A program made the position numbers and the translations under genes. Shown here piece by piece: positions 22,410 to 35,367 of a DNA stretch of 64,000 nucleotides. The DNA is from Batillaria attramentaria (lineage: Eukaryota; Mollusca; Gastropoda; Batillariidae). Below the pieces are notes generated by a model. It made no database searches and had not been told where the DNA came from. It saw only the letters and a list, made by a program, of their open reading frames with translations. The DNA is taken from assembly GCA_018292915.2 (NCBI GenBank), contig JACVVK020000315.1:485001-549000 (forward strand). Direction: 5' to 3'. Numbering within the stretch: the first letter of the stretch is position 1; each line of letters opens with the position of its first letter.

Positions 22410-23498
22410 CTCCGCACACAATTCTCAGTTATGATCTGTCTGACAGTTCATGTGTCACAAAGAATCCTGCATACAAACACACACACAACACCTTCTCATC
22501 ACGAGAATAAAGTAAAGCAGCGTGTGGCTGTTCCCAGTCAGTACCGCGGACTGACGTTTCGCCGCTGCACGTTTCACGTGACCACCTTTGATAAAATTGC
22601 GCTACGTAATTCAAAATCTAACGATTTCGGTCACCAGTCCGCAAGGAGAAGAGTTGCGTCTCAAACGATACAGCACTGATCTGAGGAAGAGTGTGTGCAG
22701 TTGCCAAGTCTCACACGTGCGCCATGATAATCGTCTGCTCAGGAAGTTGTGGACAGGAAGTAAACTAGGTCTATTCACTACAACAACAATAAAAGTATTT
22801 AAGAAATCGCAGATATTGTCGTAATGACTTTGGAAACCCGACATCTCTTCTTTCATGAACGCATTAAACTTTGTACTTGCACTTATATCAAAGCACATTT
22901 TTATTTTCAGCCCGAAAGGTCCGCGTAAAATGTCTCTTGGGGTGAATCGATGTTTGGTGTGACATCATTCACCTTGGAAACCATGGTCGTTTAAATATGG
23001 TGGACCACTGAGCTGGTCTGCGTCAGAAGTGGCCGAGACCCACCATAAAGATGCCCGCTCGCTTGACCAGTTCAGCTGGACGCCGAGATGACGGACTGGG
23101 ATAAAGAACCACACTGTAAACAGTTACCGAGTACAGAGGAGGAGAGTACCGTTTTTTGTAGAATGCCCACTGGTTCGATAGGCTTAAATCTCTTCTCCTT
23201 CTTCTTTCCGCGTGAGAGTTCGTCTCTCTAACTGGGCTCAGAAAGCGGTTCGTTTCGCATAGCATGTGCAATTTAGTGCTAACCAGTTTATGATACTGAT
23301 GATGTGGCGAACGTCATCAAGGATCATGACTTTAATTATTTCTGCGAAGAGTTTGATCCACGTACTGTGGTGACCAAATATTTATTCTTTTCCCTGTGTC
23401 AGCTAATTTCGAGGATCAGAAACACACATAAACCCACACACCCACGCATGCATGCACACACACACTCCTTAGCCGTAATATTTATTTGTCAGTTTCAG
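22410..23498. promoter_or_regulatory. Shared upstream region of divergent EEF1AKMT1 and MATCAP-like genes
   Basis: The start codons are 1224 bp apart and face away. A palindromic E-box TCACGTGA sits at 22574-22581, about 165 bp upstream of the EEF1AKMT1 ATG; it fits bHLH-Zip factors (USF/MITF-type) but is only a motif match. A 3' splice acceptor at 23497-23498 suggests an upstream noncoding exon for the plus-strand gene. Confidence 0.45.
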
Positions 23499-23633
23499 CG
23501 TCTTACTTTGGAAAGTCCATACGTGTTGAGCTGCAAATGTGAAGGGGAAAACTCCCATCCCTTCCTCCACGTGAGAGAGGTTCTTCCAGGACTGAGACTG
23601 ACTAGGGTTGCTGACAACTAGTCACCAAGCAGC

Positions 23634-24902
23634 ATGACCACCTTGAGAAAAAAGCACAAGATCTATCAGAGCCCTAGGGTGAAGATTGAAGAGTTACCAA
23701 GAGCATTCACCCCTTCTGAAACTGCTGGAAACATACAAGTGCAGAAGGAAAGATTTCTCAAGCATGGCAAAACTCCAATGTTTGTTGTGGAGGGAGATAC
23801 GGCCAGTGTGGAAGAGCTGTCGGCCAAAGTGTCAGGTCAGATTCGCTTTGAGTTTTTGGGGGAAGCTGAGTATATACTGAGGAAGGTGAAGGACCGGTAT
23901 GGGGTCGGGGAGAACTACCTGGATCACATCTACGGTCCTCGCATCAGCCAGGAGGAAGCAAATGGCTTGCTGATGGATTACATCAATGAAAATTCTCTTC
24001 GTGAGTCACTGGATGTGTTTTGGTCACACAACATGACGTGCAGGTAAGACAGAGACTGCTGTTTAAATGATCACTGTTGTGTAGTTTAGGCAATTTGTTA
24101 TTTTCTACAGTGTCAGTGTTTATGTACACTGACAGTAGGTTTGAAGTTGTGTAGCTGCAAGCTCTTGGATTTTATTATTTTTGGCTTTGCGTAGGTGCCG
24201 CCAGCGTACCAACCCGTATATCGTCTTAGAAATGCTATTCATTTTCGTCATTAATTTGGGTTTTCTGTGCTGTGTTTACAACACTTTGTGGTCAGATCAT
24301 TGACTTGTTTATCAATATGTCAACAGAGTGTTTAAAGTGACACCACTGGCAGCACACACTATTGTCAAAACTTCTGATAAACATGCAGCAATAACCATGC
24401 AGTTCAAATTTCATGTACCTTCTCCCAACCCCACTTTGAATGCCTTCCTTTTATCATCTTACAACTTTTTCATCACACTTTCATCTTTGCTTCCTTTTAT
24501 TATGTGTACAAGCAAAAGTTTGTTTGCCTGCCTGTAAGCTGGTGGACACAAAGTGCTTGTGACTGACCTGGTTACCTTCTCTTACAGTGCACGCATGGTT
24601 TGGAGAGGGCCAAATAACAGATGCAACAAGCCGGAGTCACGGCGTTATTCTCTGTGGGTAAACGGTACAGAAGAAAATCCGTATCTTCGCAGGACTGGTT
24701 TTGTCTGTCTACTGGATCATGAAATAGGAACACATTTTGTATCCTTTGGGCCTACTCCAGCAGTTAAAGCTGTTTTGATAATACGAATATAACTGCATCA
24801 ATTGTCTGCCCACACGGAAATGAACCTGTGAAACATGAATATAATGGGTGATCAGAACCGAGTGTGTGACTGCATGATTTTACTACAACAACAACAACAA
24901 CA

Positions 24903-24961
<59 letters not shown>

Positions 24962-27900
24962 TCTGTGTGAGTTTGCAATATATATGTTCAGCAACTATTT
25001 TTTTCCTGAATGTCACCTTAACTGCTTGCACCCAGTATCGCACATTCAATGATGGACTACAACCTTGGTTCTCCGACAAAAAGAAATTTGACTTACGCAA
25101 CAGTTACTCATTTGAGGGTCTGTGTACAGAGGAAGGGTTGGCAGCCATACACACAGCCTTGCGAGCTGGCGAACAGTACCTCTGGCTAGCTGCACTTGTT
25201 TACTGTAAGTTTTGTGAAATATGAATGTTTCTCTTTTTCATCACACTTTCATCTTTGCTTGTCATGTAAATAACAGGGGGAAAAAAAACAACAAACAAAG
25301 AAAAGACAACTCAGTTGTGTATAAATGGGCACAAAACCCTGTGTTCACCAAGCCTGAACATTTGCAAAGTTGTCTAAACCCTCCCCCCCCCCCCCCCCCC
25401 CCCAAACTCGTTTATGGATTCCAGGATGCCCTGTTTCAATTCCGACCCATACAATAAATATGAGTAAAACAAACAACAACAGAGCTCTGCCGTTGTCTGT
25501 GATAATTGTGATGCTGCACAATGTGTAATATTACAGAAGTTCAGTTTCAATCAGTGAATAAGAGGATTGTAGACCCTAAACACTTCAAGCCAGGGATGTT
25601 GTGTAAATGTGTTTTGACTTATCCACTGCTGTCACTACTTTGTCTGTGTTGGTAGACACAGCATGTAAGTCAACCGAGATGACCTTCAAGCAGCTGTTTG
25701 ACCACATTGGTCAGTTTGTCAACAATCGAGAGCAGCGTTGGAAGCACGTCATGCGAGTGAAGCGTGGCCTTGTTGACCCTAACGACCTGGGTGGTTATGG
25801 CAAGGACCAGTGTTACTTTGAAGGTCAGCCAGTGAATCAATATCATTATCTTTATTTAGTATCCCAGTAACGTAAGGGAAGGACTGGTATTGCTTGCAAG
25901 GTGGAGACAGCAGGTACAAGCTCATGCTGTTGTCAGAAACTTGCTTCTCGATCTGGCACAACAGGATGAAGGTCCAGGTTGCAGTGTCTTTTAATAGTTC
26001 ATTTAGTGATTTATTCAGAGATTGGTATATGAGGTTAGGTACCATAGGGTACTGCATACATTAGACAGGACATTTTAGAATTTTTTTGTTGTTGTTGGCA
26101 CTCAGCAACTGAGATATTGCCAAAAGAGCTCATAGGGTTGTGTAGCACTGGTCCCAACCTGCACTACAGCTAGACACATTCAGAACAGACTCTAAACACA
26201 TTGTTTCCATCAAACAGATACAGCAGTGTGTTCTCTCATTCTGTAGTAAGTGGAACATGCTGTCACATTTTGACCAGGCAAAGAAATGGAAGGTTAGGTG
26301 CCCTGCTTGTGATACCCAGTTGGCTGATGTTGTTTTACCAGTGGTGCTTGACAGTGTCATTAAGGAACTTTCGGATTTGAACTTTCTAATCTCCATTGCT
26401 AATGTAAAAGTACCATTTGATGTGTGCAGTACATGTATATATACACATATGTATGTTAGTGTTCTGTTTAAGTTCTGATTTATGCAGAAGAGTGTTGTAG
26501 ATATTCCAACAGTTATTTTACGTGTGCAGGTGCTGTCAACATTCTGCGCAACATTGATAACATTGACTTTGCATTACTGATGAGCGGCAAGCTGTGCTAC
26601 GATGAAGTGAACCGTGTCAAGAGGCTGGCACGCATGAACTGCATCCGTCTGCCATCATTCATGCGTGACATGACAGCCTACCGGCTCCAACTGAAGCAGA
26701 TGGCCTTGGTGAATGGGCTTGACCTTGCCCATCCATGCTACGGACCATCTCCCGCCTATCTCCGCCGCCTGGAGCAGAGGCAGGCCGGGCTGAGACGCCG
26801 TGCCAGAAAGGTGAGGAGAAAGCAAAGGGCGCGCGCATCACTGTCAAAGGTGTCTAACGCAGGTTCTGACAAATCCAAAGGTAGTGTGGATGGCGGGGAA
26901 ACCTCACAAGATAGCAGTACAGATGTGTGCAGCTCCGGGAGCAAAGACTCCATTCTCAGTTTTGACATGAACTCCCTTCTGCGCCACTACGTGGAGAATG
27001 TTGAACACAAAGAGGAGGAGGAGGAAGCGGTGAAGCTGAGCCAGACACCAACCGGCGGCCTGGCGCACCAGATCGGGGCCTCTCTCATGGACACGTTTCA
27101 GTCAAAGCATCCAGTTGGTGGTGAGAAACGAAGAACTTTTTTCTGGCGCGACGTAAAAGGCAGAGTGACTGGTGGTGGCGCGAAACACTCTGACACGTCA
27201 GCATCTGGTGATTCCAACAAACACCTCGGTGATAAAGGCGGATCACCCAGAAGCCAAGCTGCTGCATCAGAGGTGGCCAGACCGTGTGAAAAAAAGACTA
27301 ATTCTACATCTGCCGACACATCAAAACCTGACGACTCTGCGGAGGAACCTGGCGCTACCGCTTCGAGCAAACCACCATCTTGTGAGTGGAAGAAAAAGCC
27401 AGAGATTTTGACAGCAGTGCTCAACCCACTGACTGTTGAGTTGATGAAGAAGTATGAAATGGTTTGCATGACCTCTCAACATTCCGGTAGAAGTTCTGGA
27501 GTCCTCATTGACCAAAGGGACAGTGTCGACAGTTTGTTCCGTGACACATTCAGGGGGAGTGACTCAGGTGAGGCGTGCCTGGATGCTGCGTCAGAAGGAT
27601 CAACCAGAGCAGGTATGGGTTTATTCAATTTGAATTTATCAAAGATGTGGGAGGTAGTGTCAGATTATGCACCATCAGATGCCAAGTCAGTGACCAGTGA
27701 TCAGGTTGTCAGTACAGACAACACATGCGGTAGGTCGTCCGTGGAAAATACCGACATGAAAACAGCATCCAGTGAAGATCCAGACAAAACAGCTGAAGTG
27801 CCATCTACTGATGATGTGGAGAAGAAAGATGAGGTCACTGTGGGTGGCAGTAAACTGCCCACTGGCAATTCAGCAAGAAACTCAGATGCAAGTGGCACGG

Positions 27901-30900
27901 GCAGTCCACTCTCCAGTAGTTCACTGAGAAGGCCTAGTTCATCCAGCATCAGCAAATCATCCGCAGGGCTGACTAGTGCAGTCAGATCATCCACTAATGA
28001 CGTTTTGAAAAAGTTTGACGTAACCATCATAGGGAGACCAGCTACTAGTGATGCATTGAAAAAATCTAAAGTAACTGGCAAAGTCAGGCTGTCCACTTGT
28101 GATACATTGAAAAAGGCTGAAATAGCTGGCAAAGTGAAACTACTCACTACTGAGGCATTGAAAAAAGCTGAAGCAACGAGCAGAGTTAAACCATTTACTA
28201 TTGCAGCACTAAAAGAGACTGAGGTTACTGTCAAAGTCAAACCATTCAATATTGAGGCATTGAAAAAGGCTGAAGTAACTGGCAAAGTCAGGCCACCCAC
28301 TGGTGATGTATTACAGAAGGCTGACATAACTGGCAAAGACTGGTCATCCACTGGTGCTGCATTGCAAAAGGCGGATGTAACCGGCAAAGTTGGGCCATCC
28401 ACTGGTGATGCATTACAAAAGGCTGAGGTAAGCAGCCCCCACCAACCAACTACTGATGTCTCATCAGAAGACAATGGCAAGGCCAGTACAAGTAGACCAC
28501 ATCATGATAATTCTCCAAGAAACATTAGTGCAGTCAACAAAATTAAACCACGTACGGGTTGTTCACCAAGACAGCTTGAGGTAACTGGTGGCAGCAGACC
28601 ATCTACTGGTGACTCGCTGAAAAGGTTGACAATCACCAGGTCAGGTCCACCACCTACATGTAATTTCCTGGTAAAGGGGGAGATCATCAGTAAACACAAA
28701 ATGGTTAAAAATGGTGAAATGGCTGGAATCCACAGTCAAAGCCCTTGTGATTCCCTGCAAAAGGCTGATAGCATCCGAGCATCCAATGGTGCTTCTGTGA
28801 AAAAGGCCGATGTCTTCCAACCAGCCAGCAGTGAGTCTGTGAAAAAGGCTGTTGTGACTGATGTCATCCAACTATCAAGTGGTGAGTCAGCAAAAAAGAC
28901 TGAAGTGGCTGATATCATTCGCCCATCTGTTGGTGGGTCTGTGACACAGGCTGACATGACTGATGTCATCCAACCGTCCACCAGTGAGTCAGTGAAAAAG
29001 GCTGAAGTTATTGATTTCATCCAACCATCCATCGGTGATTCTGCAAATAAAGCTGATATCATTCCATCATCCATCAATGAGTCTGTGAAAAAGGATGAAG
29101 TGACCAATGTCATCCAATCATCCACCGGTGATTCTGTTAGACAGACTATTGATGTCATCCGACCATCCACTGGTGATTCTGTGAGACAGGCTTTTGATGT
29201 CATCGGACCATCCACTGGTGATTCTGTGAGACAGACTATTGATGTCATCCGACCATCCACTGGTGATTCTGTGAGACAGGCTATTGATGTCATCCAACCA
29301 TCCACTGGTGAGTCTTCGAAAAAGGCCGAGGTGAATGATGTCAACAGACCACACACTGGTGATTCTGTGAAAAAGATTGAAGCAGATGTGAGAACAGCAG
29401 AATTACCCATTAATAAACTGGTGGTGATAGGTGGAGTTTTCAACAAACTATCAACTGGTGAAAGTACTGGGAGAGTTTGCACTGGCAGATCACTTTTTGA
29501 CGATACTTTCCAGCAGGTGACTAGTGCCATCAGAACCTCCACCAGCGATTTCCTGAAGGAAACTGAGGTTGAAGCAACATCTGGTGATTCAGTGAAACAG
29601 ACTGAGCTAACAAGTGGAAACAAATCACCCGGTGACAACATGCCGGTGACAGTTACTATTAGCGTCGTGTCACCCAGTCACGATTCTTTAACACACATGA
29701 CTGACAGCGAGAGATCATCCACAGGGCTTTTCCTGAAGGAACAAATTCTGGCAACAAGTGCAGGTATGGCACACTCTGATGACATGGTGGAAACCGCACA
29801 CTTACCAAGTACAAAGATGACACCCACTCATGAAACAGTGAAAACGGCACAGATGCCAAGGGCAACCACAGCGTCCACTGATGAGGCAATGAAAGAAGCA
29901 CAAGTAATCAGTGCATGTAGGGATTTCACTGGCGGCACAGTGAAAACGGCACAAGTAACCAGTGCCGGTACTACGTCCACTGATGATATGGTGAAAACAG
30001 CACAAGTAAGCAGTGCCGGTACCACGTCCACTGATGATACGGTGAAAACAGCACAAGTAACCAGTGCCGCTACTGTGTCCACTGATGACACGGTGAAAAC
30101 GGCACAAGTAACCAGTGCCGGTGCTGATACTACATCCACTGATGACACGGTGAAAAAGGCGCCAGTAACCAGTGCCGGTGCTGATACTACATCCACTGAT
30201 GACACGGTGAAAAAGGCGCCAGTAACCAGTGCCGCTACTATGTCCACTGATTACATGGTGAAAAAGGCACAAGTAACCAGTGCTGGAGGACCATTGACTG
30301 GTGACATAGTGAAAAGGACAGCAGTAACCAAGAACAACAGCCCTGTATCTTCTGGTAGTCATGTGAAAAAGGCTCAGGTAATGAAGAAGAACAGTTGTCA
30401 GTCTCTTGTTGATTTAAAGAAATCTGAAGTGACCAGTACAGGAGAAACACCAACTGCCAGTTTCGTATCAAAAGCTGAAGTAACTGTGAGTATGAAGAAA
30501 CCATTTACTGATGAACTGACAATGACAATGTTTGAGGTACCTGGAACAGACGGCCTAGCCAGGGATGCAGTGAAAAATACTGAAATGTCTGATAGTGTGT
30601 TGGAAAAGACGGAAATATTCAGTAAAAGCAAGTCATCCACTGGTGGCAAGAGAAGAAGAAAGAAACGTAGACGGAGGAAAGGGTCCACTGGCCATCGAAT
30701 AAAAAAGACTGATACAAGCAGCGCAGACAGCCTCTCTTCCGGTTATTCTGTTCAAAGTGCTGTGAGGAATAACACTAGCAAACTGTCCATAGCTGATACA
30801 GGGAAACATTCAGAGTTGGCCAGAGCTGATACAGGGAAACATTCAGAGTTGGCCAGAGCTGATACAGGGAAACATTCAGAGTTGGCCAGAGCTGATACAG

Positions 30901-32555
30901 GGAAACATTCAGAGTTGGCCAGAGCTGGCAGTGCAGTCACTAATGAATTGATGGCGATAGCAGAGGTGTCTACAGCAGGCAGAAAGTTCACCAGTGAGTT
31001 GCCACAAACAGTTGAGGTAACTAGCATGAATGAATCATCTGCACCATGCAGCGTGTTACCGGGTGACAGTGATGCATCAGGCAGTGCCATGGATACCAGT
31101 ATACACAATCCACCCCCTAGCCACTCACTAGAAAAGGCTGTGGTTGCTTTGAAAGTTGAACATGAGAAGTCTGTCACTGGTGATCAGAGGAAAGAATCTG
31201 AAATACTGACCGCAAACAACTCCTCCAAATATGAAAAAGAAACTGCGAAGACAGCAAAACCTTTGCGCATAACCTCATGGTATAATTCCTTGAGAAATTA
31301 TGATGCAGTTGAAAAGAGCAGAGTGGAAAGCAGGCCAGCCAGCACAAATCAAAGTAAAAGACCTCTCTCTGGGGATGTGGAAAGGAAGTCCAGTGGTATA
31401 CCACACTTGTATAGAACAGCTGGTGACCCGGTGAAAGAGATCGGGATGACACGGTCAACCAACGGGGACTCGTGTAAAAAGCGTTTGCGAAGACCTCACT
31501 CTGGTGATGCAGTTGAAACAAAGGAGAGGAAGTCATCCGCAGGCAAGTCAGTCAGAATTTCTCAACTAACGGGACACTTGTACAGACCACCCTCTGTTGA
31601 TTCTGAGAAAAGTTGTGACAAAATACCGCTGCCCAGACCGTCCACCACTGACTCTGTAAGAATGTCAGGTGTGACCAGAAAGTCAAGGACATCCAGCGGA
31701 CAGTCAAAGAAAAGCTCTGTGAAAAACTGGAGGAAAGTGTACAGACCATCAAGTGCTGAGCTACTTGGAGGATGGTCCACTGGTGACCTTTATGTTGGAG
31801 TGTGCAACAATGACCCTCCAGAGAAATGTGCAGAAACTGATTTGACCAGAAGAAAGCTCATCAAGAGAAAGTGCAGTAGTGCAGACCTGGCTGGGACACG
31901 AGGCAGCCGTGCAGACAGGGCCGTGATACGGCGGCCGTCGTCAGCCAGACTTGTCACACCTTCAAGTCAGATCAGTCGTGACACAGTGTCCCCCTTGGAC
32001 ATTCCCAAACCGCTGGATGTCAAGTCCATCAGCCTTCTCCCACCACTACAGGGTAGGGACCAGGCAGCAACACTTGACAGCCTTGACTGTGCAAGAGGAA
32101 CAGAACCGTTAGAACAAGCCGTCAAGGAGTTGCACAAGGGTGTAGAGGAGTACTTGCAGTGGAAGGAGGATGTAAGACTGGGAATTTTCAGAATGCAGCT
32201 GGACAAAAAATATTCCAACACTAAAATCGACAAGAAAAGGCAGCGGAAAGTAAAGAAGGCGGTGAGGACTGACAGTGAACCCACAGTCATTCCGCCACGT
32301 CAAGAACTACCCAGCATCCAGCAGCACGAACCACCCACACCATCAGGATCCAATAATCCAGTGGATGGCACATGCACCTTCTCCGTCTCATTAACACCGG
32401 CATGTCATGAATGCAGCAGGGAAGTCAGTTCTGCACAATCTCTTCAGGCAAATATGATCAATACAGACGGTTCAAGGTCAGTTAATCCCTTTATTAAAAT
32501 GATCCGGCGACGCAGGAGAAAACGCAAGAGGAGACCAAAGTCTTCTGTCAACTAG
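23634..32555 (+). CDS. MATCAP-like: MATCAP/KIAA0895-family (DUF1704) metallocarboxypeptidase-like protein with giant C-terminal extension (2307 aa)
   Basis: The family removes the C-terminal tyrosine of alpha-tubulin. Coding exons: 23634-24043, 24588-24738, 25036-25204, 25656-25823, 26530-32555; 6924 nt in frame. An in-frame TAG 15 nt upstream supports the start. The catalytic domain is within residues ~30-390: HEIGTH zinc motif (181-186, HExxxH type), TEEGLA (218-223, probable third ligand Glu), QLFDHIGQFVNNREQRW, RVKRGLVDPND and GAVNILRNIDNIDFALLMSGKLCYDEV all align with KIAA0895L. The sixth kilobase-scale last exon adds about 1900 residues of Ser/Thr/Lys-rich, disordered repeats: (ST)GDxLKKAEVTGKV-type at ~790-940, IQPSTGDSVKKAEV-type ~1057-1250, VKTAQVTSAGTTSTDD-type ~1397-1557, ADTGKHSELAR four times ~1721-1765. 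A short helical, basic stretch (~2157-2214) and a poly-basic end follow. Human proteins stop soon after the catalytic domain. Which paralogue it represents is unclear. Confidence 0.9.
24901..24959. repeat. (CA)n microsatellite
   Basis: CA run following a CAA run, in intron 2 of the MATCAP-like gene. Confidence 0.9.
28000..30924 (+). repeat. In-frame coding repeats in the MATCAP-like last exon
   Basis: Successive families of degenerate repeats of roughly 57-69 bp encode motifs around STGDSVKKAEV. The 29130-29300 part alternates DSVRQTIDVIRP and DSVRQAFDVIGP, and 30793-30924 has four exact 33-bp units (ADTGKHSELAR). All keep the reading frame, unlike the intronic arrays of this window. Confidence 0.9.
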
Positions 32556-32817
32556 GACTGAGTACACTGTCATGTGGTGCTCAGTCCCACCAGTTCAGTG
32601 CTTCCAGCTAGGGCCAAGTACGATACACCAAATGAAGTGCTGTCAGCCATCTACCCATTGCTAAATCAGCTGGCTTCTAATGTAAAGACGTGTGTAAACT
32701 GTTAGCTGTTGGCATGTGGTGAGGGCTGAGTCTGTAACCACCTAGGACTAACAGGAGAGAGAAGGGGTGGGGTGGGGAATGAAATCACCTCAGATGTGTA
32801 AAGCATAAACTCATGCC

Positions 32818-32823
32818 AATAAA
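32818..32823 (+). terminator. Poly(A) signal of the MATCAP-like gene
   Basis: AATAAA, 263 nt after the stop codon, is the first on this strand downstream of the gene. Confidence 0.55.
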
Positions 32824-32935
32824 AATTGAAAAGCAGAATGTTGTCAAGCAGGATACAGTGTGGATGCAGAAAATGTAGACAAGTTAGGTTTGAGATTAGT
32901 ACGCAGAATGCAATCACTGTGACATTACTTTGCAG

Positions 32936-33246
32936 AGAATACTTTGGTCTGGGATATGTCTGTGTGCAGAGAAAGCTTTGGTCTGGGATATGACGGGTGC
33001 GCAGAGAAAGCTTTGGTCTGGGATATGACGGGCGCGCAGAGAAAGCTTTGGTCTGGGATATGACGGGTGCGCAGAGAAAGCTTCGGTCTGGGATATGACG
33101 GGTACGCAGAGAAAGCTTTGGTCTGGGATATGACGGGCGCGCAGAGAAAGCTTTGGTCTGGGATATGACGGGCGCGCAGAGAAAGCTTTGGTCTGGGATA
33201 TGACGGGTACGCAGAGAAAGCTTTGGTCTGGGATATGACGGGTGCA
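32936..33246. repeat. 35-bp minisatellite, about 9 copies
   Basis: Unit GCAGAGAAAGCTTTGGTCTG plus GGATATGACGGGTGC, with GTGC/GCGC/GTAC variants, just after the MATCAP-like 3' end. Confidence 0.95.
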
Positions 33247-33963
33247 CAGCAGATTTGTTTATCTTAGTTGCACTGGGTGTGGTAGTGAATCCGGTAATCT
33301 ACAGATAATATATCAAGTAGAAGAAATAGTTTAACTTGTGTGCCTAATATAAGGCAGAAAACAGACAGGGTTGTACCGCTGCATCGCTGATAAATAGGAA
33401 ATAAACAGTCAAGCTTTGAACGGGTCTGGATCATAAGTGCATGCATTACATGACGTACATGAAATCAGCCACATTACATCAAATCTAGAATAGAAGTCAG
33501 GTGCGCAGTGAATGCTACAGTGTGTGGTAAGCGTGAGTCTGATAGTGTAGATAGTCTGGTTTGAGTAGGGTTTACACTGTTAGAAATTTGTTTGTTTGTT
33601 TTTTCAACAAAAACCGCCTGAACTGTACGTATCAGCAGTGTCTCTTACAAACTTCATGTGTGCCATAAGATGATCATGAATGTTTGACAAAGACACTGTG
33701 GAGACATTGTGATTGGAAGGTAGATGTAGAACATTTGGTGCTGTTCCTTTACGGGTTCCACTCACCTCACTCTTTCTTTCATGTTTCAGTTTCTTCCCGC
33801 ATGTTGGCCCGTATGAAACTTGGTGTGTAAGCAGCTCTAGGGTTGGTCCTGCAGCTACACGCAGTATACATGACTATGCCTTCTGTCTCTCTTTTTGTTT
33901 GTCTGCATGTTAGGTCCAGCACACCACAAACTGACCAGCTTTGTGTTCTATTTATTTCTTATT

Positions 33964-34752
33964 CATCTGTTTGTTTCTCATTGCTTTACCTAACACTACT
34001 GTGAAGTAAATACTAACTACATCTGTTTGTTTCTCATTGCTTTACCTAACACTACTGTGAAGTAAATACTAACTACATCTGTTTGTTTCTCATTGCTTTA
34101 CCTAACACTACTGTGAAGTAAATACTAACTACATCTGTTTGTTTCTCATTGCTTTAACTAACACTACTGTGAAGTAAATACTAACTACATCTGTTTGTTT
34201 CTCATTGCTTTACCTAACACTACTGTGAAGTAAATACTAACTACATCTGTTTGTTTCTCATTGCTTTACCTAACACTACTGTGAAGTAAATACTAACAAC
34301 ATTTGTTTGTTTCTCATTGCTTTACCTAACACTACTGTGAAGTAAATACTAACTACATCTGTTTGTTTCTCATTGCTTTACCTAACACTACTGTGAAGTA
34401 AATACTAACTACATCTGTTTGTTTCTCATTGCTTTACCTAACACTACTGTGAAGTAAATACTAACTACATCTGTTTGTTTCTCATTGCTTTACCTAACAC
34501 TACTGTGAAGTAAATACTAACTACATCTGTTTGTTTCTCATTGCTTTACCTAACACTACTGTGAAGTAAATACTAACTACATCTGTTTGTTTCTCATTGC
34601 TTTACCTAACACTACTGTGAAGTAAATACTAACTACATTTGTTTGTTTCTCATTGCTTTACCTAACACTACTGTGAAGTAAATACTAACAACATTTGTTT
34701 GTTTCTCATTGCTTTACCTAACACTACTGTGAAGTAAATACTAACTACATTT
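33964..34752. repeat. 56-bp minisatellite, about 14 copies
   Basis: Unit ATCTGTTTGTTTCTCATTGC plus TTTACCTAACACTACTGTGA plus AGTAAATACTAACTAC; few substitutions (ATTTG, CAAC variants). Intergenic. Confidence 0.95.
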
Positions 34753-34798
34753 GTAACCTTCCTGTGTTTGCTTCATTTTGTGAGAAAAACAGTTCCCT

Positions 34799-34992
34799 GC
34801 GGTGATGTAGCGTAACACAGATAGCACCATGGGGTGATGTAGCGTAACACAGATAGCACCATGGGGTGATGTAGCGTAACACAGATAGCACCATGGGGTG
34901 ATGTAGCGTAACACAGATAGCACCATGGGGTGATGTAGCGTAACACAGATAGCACCATGGGGTGATGTAGCGTAACACAGATAGCACCATGG
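34799..34992. repeat. 32-bp minisatellite, 6 copies
   Basis: Identical units of GGTGATGTAGCGTAACACAG plus ATAGCACCATGG. Confidence 0.95.
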
Positions 34993-35275
34993 CATATATG
35001 TGCATGCAGTATAGTGGCAGAGTAATGCAGGATTTTTACTGAATGTAGCAGCATGTCTTTGCTAACCGTATGCAGACTGATTTTTTTTTTTTTTTTAATA
35101 ACAACTGTCACACACTCTAAAATTAAGCTCTTTTCAAACAGTAACACTAAGATACACTAAAAAATAACTTATCTTGTACAAGAGCAATTCACCGTAAAAG
35201 ATAAAAGACAGCTGAGCTCTGAATATTTTGTGAAGTGAGGCATGTACATGTACAGGATATTTATCCCATAAGAAG

Positions 35276-35367
35276 TTAACTCTTTGACGACGAAGCACAA
35301 TTTCTAACACACGATTTCCTATAGGAAATCGTGTGTTAGAAATTGTGCTTCGTCGTCAAAGAGTTAA
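35276..35367. mobile_element. 92-bp perfect palindrome with TTAA ends
   Basis: Two 46-bp arms are exact reverse complements with no spacer (centre between 35321 and 35322). The ends read TTAACTCTTTGACGACGAAG and its complement. TTAA at both ends is the target site of piggyBac-type elements, so a fully palindromic MITE is likely. Confidence 0.8.

Noticed and set aside
28736..29641. 301-codon antisense ORF and similar antisense frames in 27700-31540
   Set aside because: Shadows of the in-frame repeats of the MATCAP-like last exon; no recognisable protein.
34741..35147. Minus-strand ORFs with VLSVLRYITPWCY repeats
   Set aside because: Translation of six exact 32-bp intergenic repeats.
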